This document shows positions 5,857 through 8,982 of a stretch of 8,982 bases of DNA, one piece after another (the first letter of the stretch is position 1; every line of letters begins with the position of its first letter). Position numbers and translations under genes: made by a program. The DNA is from Pseudomonadota bacterium. GTDB lineage: Bacteria > Pseudomonadota > Gammaproteobacteria > Steroidobacterales > Steroidobacteraceae. Where the stretch lies: assembly GCA_021820785.1 (NCBI GenBank), contig JAKADE010000088.1, positions 1 to 8,982 on the forward strand. The letters run 5' to 3'. The notes below the pieces were generated by a model. It searched no databases. It was not told the origin of the DNA and saw nothing but the letters and a program-made list of their open reading frames with translations.

Positions 5857-6714
5857 CTACCTCACTGGTGCAGCTTCCGTGCCAATGCCGTCGTGGGCCG
5901 CGTGCGGCAGCCAGGCGGGATCGGCATGCCGCTGCAGGTGGTTGGCGAGGATGACGACCACGACGCGGCGGTTCGCTTCGCGTCCACTGACCGTCTGGTT
6001 ACTGGCAATCGGGCGCTGCGCGCCGAAGCCGATCACGGCCAGACGGCTCGGCGCGACGCCGTGGGCCGAGAGGATGTGCACCACGCTGCCGGCACGGGCT
6101 GCCGACAACTCCCAGTTGGCGGCGAACTGGACCGTACGGATCGGTACATTGTCGGTGAACCCCTCGACACGGACCGGATTTGGATAACGCTGCAGCACTC
6201 CCGCTAGGTGCGTGATCGCGGCCACGGCGCTCGGCGAGAGGTGTGCGCTGCCGCTCGGGAACAGCAGGTCGGTGCTGAACTGTACCTCGATCATGCCCGC
6301 CTCGCGGTGCATCATCACCAGGTGACGGTGCATCAGCGCACCCATTGCATTGTCGACCCCTGCGGCAATGCGACCGAGAAACGGATCGTGCACAGGCGCG
6401 GGCGGCGCGTTGAGTTGCGCTGCAGGGGGATGCTTCGGAATCCGCGTCGGCACCAGGTGTGAGCCCGGCACGGCGCCCGGCATGGTGCCCGGGCCGATCT
6501 GTGTCCGGCCGATCTGGATCGGCGTCAGAGCGCGCGGCTGACCGCGAAACGCCGCGTACAACGAGTTCGACAGGACACGGTACTTGCCGGCATTCACCGA
6601 GGAGATCGAATACATCACCACGAAGAACGCGAGCAGCAACGTCAGCAGATCGCCGTACGGGATCGCCCAGCGTTCGTGATTGGTATGTTCTTCGTGACGG
6701 CGGATTCTGCGCAT
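5857..6714 (-). CDS. motD: Flagellar stator subunit, MotB/PomB family (MotD type)
   Basis: This is the stator partner that anchors the complex to peptidoglycan. It has 285 residues. The basic N-terminus (MRRIRRHEEHTNHERW) precedes one membrane segment at about 20-40 containing D22 (YGDLLTLLLAFFVVMYS), the ion-carrying aspartate equivalent to D32 of MotB. A plug-like stretch (SVNAGKYRVLSNSLYAAFRG) follows. Residues 59-112 form a Pro/Gly-rich linker. An OmpA-like peptidoglycan-binding domain covers about 140-257, with GFTDNVPI (185-192), NWELSAARA (200-208), and GREANRRV (244-251). A tail of about 28 residues after the domain is not conserved in any way I recognise. The ATG at 6714 has GAAGAG upstream, 11 bases after the motC stop. 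The gene ends in TAG and is followed by the longest gap of the window. The TM and N-terminal sequences resemble Pseudomonas MotD more than E. coli MotB. Confidence 0.93.
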   Translation of the reverse strand: MRRIRRHEEHTNHERWAIPYGDLLTLLLAFFVVMYSISSVNAGKYRVLSNSLYAAFRGQPRALTPIQIGRTQIGPGTMPGAVPGSHLVPTRIPKHPPAAQLNAPPAPVHDPFLGRIAAGVDNAMGALMHRHLVMMHREAGMIEVQFSTDLLFPSGSAHLSPSAVAAITHLAGVLQRYPNPVRVEGFTDNVPIRTVQFAANWELSAARAGSVVHILSAHGVAPSRLAVIGFGAQRPIASNQTVSGREANRRVVVVILANHLQRHADPAWLPHAAHDGIGTEAAPVR

Positions 6715-6725
6715 CAGATGTCTCT

Positions 6726-7466
6726 TCAGTGCAGGTAGCCCTGCAGCTTCGTTTCGATGGCCCGCGGATTCTCTCCCTGAGCGATCGCGAGCATGCCGTC
6801 GATGATCATTTCGCGGAACTGGGTCTGGCGGTGGATGATGCCCTTGAGTTTGGCGGAGACGGGCAGAAAGAACAGATTGGCAAAACTGATGCCGTACACG
6901 GTGGCCGTGAACGCCGCGGCAATGCCGTGTCCGAGACGGGCCGGATCGGTCAGATTCTGCAGCACGGCCATCAGGCCGAGTACTGCGCCGATGATCCCCA
7001 GTGTCGGGGCATAGGTTCCAGCGCTTTCGAACACCTTGGCGGCCGTGATGTCGGCGTGTTCGCGCATGTTCACGTCGACGTACAGGGTACTGCTGATGTT
7101 CTCCGGCTCGCTGCCGTCGACCACCATCTGCAGCGCCTTGCGGGTGAACTCGTCAGGCTCTTCCTCGATCAGCGGCTCGAGCCCGAGCAGACCCTGTTTG
7201 CGGGCGGTCACGCTCCACTGCACGATCTTCTCGATGAGATGGTGTCCGTCGCGCGGTGGCGGGCGCATGACCCACGGAAAGATACCGAGTGCGCGTCGCA
7301 TCACCGGCAGGGGGGTCTGCACGCAGATCGCGGCAATCGTCCCGCCGCCGACGACCACCAGCGCCTCGAGCGAAACCAGTGCCATCACGCCCGCGCCGCG
7401 CAATATCGCGCCGACGAGCACGGCATTGACGGCGAGCACCAGTCCGATGATGCTCAGGATGTCCAT
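6726..7466 (-). CDS. motC: Flagellar stator subunit, MotA/PomA family (MotC type)
   Basis: This inner-membrane protein forms the torque-generating stator with the next gene product, coupling ion flow to rotor turning. It has 246 residues, close to MotC and PomA and shorter than E. coli MotA (295). Four membrane segments are visible at about 2-22, 28-49, 152-171 and 183-203. The large cytoplasmic loop carries R89 and E97 (TARKQGLLGLEPLI), matching the rotor-facing charged residues R90 and E98 of MotA. P154 (TYAPTLGIIG) and P202 (FFLPVSAK) match the essential prolines of MotA. The N-terminus (MDILSIIGLVLAV) and QTPLPVMRRAL after segment 2 resemble Pseudomonas MotC, hence the symbol. The start has a strong AAGGTGG seven bases upstream that overlaps the cheZ stop. 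The motD-like gene follows 11 bases later. Ion specificity cannot be read safely from sequence, though proton use is most likely for this type. Confidence 0.93.
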   Translation of the reverse strand: MDILSIIGLVLAVNAVLVGAILRGAGVMALVSLEALVVVGGGTIAAICVQTPLPVMRRALGIFPWVMRPPPRDGHHLIEKIVQWSVTARKQGLLGLEPLIEEEPDEFTRKALQMVVDGSEPENISSTLYVDVNMREHADITAAKVFESAGTYAPTLGIIGAVLGLMAVLQNLTDPARLGHGIAAAFTATVYGISFANLFFLPVSAKLKGIIHRQTQFREMIIDGMLAIAQGENPRAIETKLQGYLH

Positions 7467-7475
7467 CGTCCCACC

Positions 7476-8240
7476 TTACATGCCGAGACCCGACAACAGG
7501 GCGTCCACGTCGGTCTGCGCAGATGCGACTTCTCCTTGGGTCACGCCGGGAACCACCGGGCCGAAGCCGCTGCTGTTCGAGTCGCCTAGGGTCGCGTGCT
7601 CGACCGTGCCGCCGGAAAGCGCGGTCAGGTCGCCGAGCGTGCGCTCGAGCTCTTCGACCAGCTTGATGACGCTGCGGATGATCTGCCCGGTCAGGTCCTG
7701 GTAGCCCTGCGCGAGCAGCACATCGGCGAGGTTGCGCCGGATCTGTTCGCAGTCGGACCGCGCCGAGGGCAGGAACGCCTCGAGTGAGCGGACCACGGGC
7801 AGGAACGCCTCGACCGAGCGCGCCACGCCCTCGAAGCCGGCCGCGGGAGCCGGCCGTGTCCGGAACGCCTCGAGCGACTCGAGCAGCGCGTTTGCCTCGC
7901 GAGCGGTCCGCTCGGCGAGCGGGCCGGAGCGCTCGACCAGGTCGAGCGTACGATGCGCGGCCTCGTCGGTCATGTTGATCACGTGCGTCAAGCGGGCACG
8001 TGCGTTCGGGATTTCGCGCTCGGCGATATCCGCGAGCCGCGATTCGATGCTGAAGCGCTCCAGTGCCTTCTGCAGATCGCCGGTGAGCTTGCGGATCTCC
8101 CCGAGCATTTTCGGTTCGCGCATGTGCACGATGTGATCGACGGCCGCGAAGAACGCCGTCTCGTCACCGCGCTGAAACGCCTCGGACATCGACTCGAGGC
8201 ATGCTGCGTATTCGCGCTGCAGAATTGAGAAGTTCGACAT
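7476..8240 (-). CDS. cheZ: CheY-P phosphatase CheZ, with an internal decad repeat
   Basis: CheZ speeds dephosphorylation of CheY-P. The protein has 254 residues, longer than E. coli CheZ (214). The catalytic motif is plain at residues 178-190 (QGYQDLTGQIIRS), giving D182 and Q186, equivalent to D143 and Q147 of E. coli. The C-terminal CheY-binding peptide is also kept (AQTDVDALLSGLGM, residues 241-254), joined by a Gly/Ser-rich flexible stretch at about 209-240. Residues 50-200 are long amphipathic helices as in the CheZ hairpin. Residues 121-161 carry three copies of an (E/R)S(L/V)EAF unit, starting at S122, S142 and S152, so spaced 20 and 10 residues; this may explain part of the extra length. 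The start is ATG, seven bases after cheY, with only a weak Shine-Dalgarno sequence, which fits coupling to cheY. The TAA stop sits inside the ribosome-binding site of the next gene. Confidence 0.96.
   Translation of the reverse strand: MSNFSILQREYAACLESMSEAFQRGDETAFFAAVDHIVHMREPKMLGEIRKLTGDLQKALERFSIESRLADIAEREIPNARARLTHVINMTDEAAHRTLDLVERSGPLAERTAREANALLESLEAFRTRPAPAAGFEGVARSVEAFLPVVRSLEAFLPSARSDCEQIRRNLADVLLAQGYQDLTGQIIRSVIKLVEELERTLGDLTALSGGTVEHATLGDSNSSGFGPVVPGVTQGEVASAQTDVDALLSGLGM
7758..7880 (-). repeat. In-frame 30-base-period repeat inside cheZ
   Basis: Within cheZ the amino-acid unit (E/R)S(L/V)EAF occurs three times (residues 121-126, 141-146 and 151-156). The last two are near-perfect ten-residue units (RSVEAFLPVV, RSLEAFLPSA), followed by the start of another (RS). 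On the plus strand the two closest DNA copies both begin caggaacgcctcga or a near variant, 30 bases apart. The spacing of 20 then 10 residues suggests stepwise duplication of a 30-base unit, with the second unit since diverged (residues 131-140). The repeat lies before the catalytic helix, in or near the tip side of the predicted helical hairpin. Confidence 0.75.
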
Positions 8241-8247
8241 GGCCGGC

Positions 8248-8634
8248 TCACTTCCCAGCCGTGCCGAGGATCTTGTCGAGTTTCTCCTTGAGTGTCTCGG
8301 CAGTGAACGGTTTGATGACGTAGCCGTTCACCCCGGCCTGCGCGGCCTCGATGATCTGCTCCCGCTTGGCTTCCGCGGTGAGCATCAACACCGGCATCTT
8401 GGCGAGGCGGGCATCGGCGCGCACCGCCTTGATCAGGTCCAGACCGGGCATGCCCGGCATGTTCCAGTCGGTGATCAGGAAGTCGAAATTGCCCGCCTGC
8501 AGCATCGGCAGGGCGGTCTTGCCGTCATCGGCTTCGGTCACGTTCGAGTAGCCGAGATCGTGGAGGAGATTCTTGATGATGCGCCGCATGGTCGAGAAGT
8601 CGTCGACCACCAGAAATTTCAGATCTTTGCTCAC
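8248..8634 (-). CDS. cheY: Chemotaxis response regulator CheY
   Basis: CheY is a single-domain receiver that CheA phosphorylates; CheY-P then binds the flagellar switch and changes rotation. From the GTG at 8634 the product has 128 residues, close to the 129 of E. coli CheY. Visible active-site residues are the acidic pair D11-D12 ([12 protein letters not shown]), phospho-acceptor D56 (ITDWNMPG), T86 (LMLTAEAK), aromatic switch Y105 and K108 (NGYVIKPF). No output domain follows. The GTG start is preferred over an in-frame start at 8682, which would add 16 unrelated residues lying inside fliA. A GAGG at about six bases upstream serves the GTG, and the GTG overlaps the fliA stop. cheZ begins seven bases after the stop, as expected for a kinase-target and phosphatase pair. 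Confidence 0.97.
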   Translation of the reverse strand: MSKDLKFLVVDDFSTMRRIIKNLLHDLGYSNVTEADDGKTALPMLQAGNFDFLITDWNMPGMPGLDLIKAVRADARLAKMPVLMLTAEAKREQIIEAAQAGVNGYVIKPFTAETLKEKLDKILGTAGK

Positions 8635-8982
8635 TGCCTGCCTCGTCTTGCTGTCTCGCCCGCCTGCGGGCCGTCGCGCCATTCGTTCAAACGCGCCTTC
8701 AACCGAACCAGCGCCTGCCCGTGCAATTGGCAGGCGCGCGATTCGGTCACCCTCAGCACCGCACCGATTTCCTTCAAATTCAATCCTTCGCTGTAGTACA
8801 GCGACATCACCAGCCGCTCGCGCTCCGGCAGCCCATCGATCGCGCCGGCGAGCGCGCCGCGGAATTCGTCATCGGCGGTCTCGAGAAACGGGTCCGCCTC
8901 GCCCTCGACCGTGACCGCCGCGTCATCGAGCGCCGCCAAGCGGCAGCTCGCCGCGTCGTGCACGATCGAGTGGTATTCCTCG
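8631..8982 (-). CDS. fliA: RNA polymerase sigma-28 (FliA), C-terminal part, cut by right edge
   Basis: This is the last 116 codons of the flagellar sigma factor that directs RNA polymerase to late flagellar and chemotaxis promoters; its start lies outside the window. The reading frame stays open to the window edge and opens with [13 protein letters not shown], a FliA-like stretch before region 4. Region 4 spans about residues 55-105 of the visible part. It begins [19 protein letters not shown] and continues into a helix-turn-helix ([19 protein letters not shown]) that binds the -35 element; both match FliA closely. A short tail rich in Arg, Gly and Ala follows. The TGA stop overlaps the cheY GTG start by 4 bases (GTGA), implying translational coupling. 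Placement directly before cheY and cheZ is the usual arrangement in polarly flagellated gammaproteobacteria. Identification is secure; only the N-terminal part is unseen. Confidence 0.95.
   Translation of the reverse strand, partial: EEYHSIVHDAASCRLAALDDAAVTVEGEADPFLETADDEFRGALAGAIDGLPERERLVMSLYYSEGLNLKEIGAVLRVTESRACQLHGQALVRLKARLNEWRDGPQAGETARRGRQ

Noticed and set aside
6456..6530. Short repeated words in the motD linker (Gly/Pro units and two CCGATCTG copies on the plus strand)
   Set aside because: The repeats are short and imperfect and code for an expected Pro/Gly-rich linker; no regular array or separate element is formed.
6459..7589. Plus-strand open frame (376 codons) opposite motC and motD
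   Set aside because: It is antisense to well-conserved stator genes. The translation is rich in Arg and His and shows no recognisable motif.
8635..8682. Upstream in-frame start for cheY adding 16 residues
   Set aside because: The extra residues lie wholly inside fliA and are unlike CheY; the GTG at 8634 has a Shine-Dalgarno sequence and gives the family length.

Overview
The window is a GC-rich, gene-dense stretch of bacterial chromosome holding one flagellar motility and chemotaxis locus. Every gene reads on the minus strand, so transcription runs from base 8982 towards base 1. The neighbouring genes fliA-cheY-cheZ and a MotC/MotD-type stator pair, together with the presence of CheZ, point to a polarly flagellated gammaproteobacterium or a close relative. 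I cannot name the genus. No RNA gene, mobile element, CRISPR array or prophage part is visible. The longest non-coding gap is 84 bases.

Layout in transcription order: the end of fliA (sigma-28, cut by the right edge), cheY, cheZ, motC-like and motD-like stator genes, an 84-base gap, a membrane-anchored DUF2802 coiled-coil protein, a 46-base gap holding a good sigma-28 promoter, a STAS-domain gene, cheA, cheW, a complete chemoreceptor gene with no periplasmic domain, and the first 290 codons of a second receptor-like gene with a periplasmic region, cut by the left edge. Genes are packed tightly. fliA/cheY and STAS/cheA overlap by 4 bases (GTGA and ATGA), and most other gaps are 4 to 27 bases.

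Together the genes form a nearly complete signalling chain. Receptors bound to CheW control CheA. CheA phosphorylates CheY, CheZ removes the phosphate, and the MotC/MotD stator drives the motor that CheY-P reverses. No cheR, cheB or cheD is present; if the locus follows E. coli order they would lie beyond the left edge. The sigma-28 promoter before the STAS-cheA block suggests that FliA, encoded at the head of the locus, switches on the signalling half.

The most interesting aspects are the mixed character of the locus (a Pseudomonas-like fliA-cheYZ-motCD half joined to an E. coli-like cheA-cheW-receptor-receptor half whose receptor is colinear with Tsr), the STAS protein coupled to CheA, the DUF2802 protein between stator and signalling genes, and a ten-residue repeat inside CheZ. 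I see no clearly new system; the locus is a variant arrangement of known parts.
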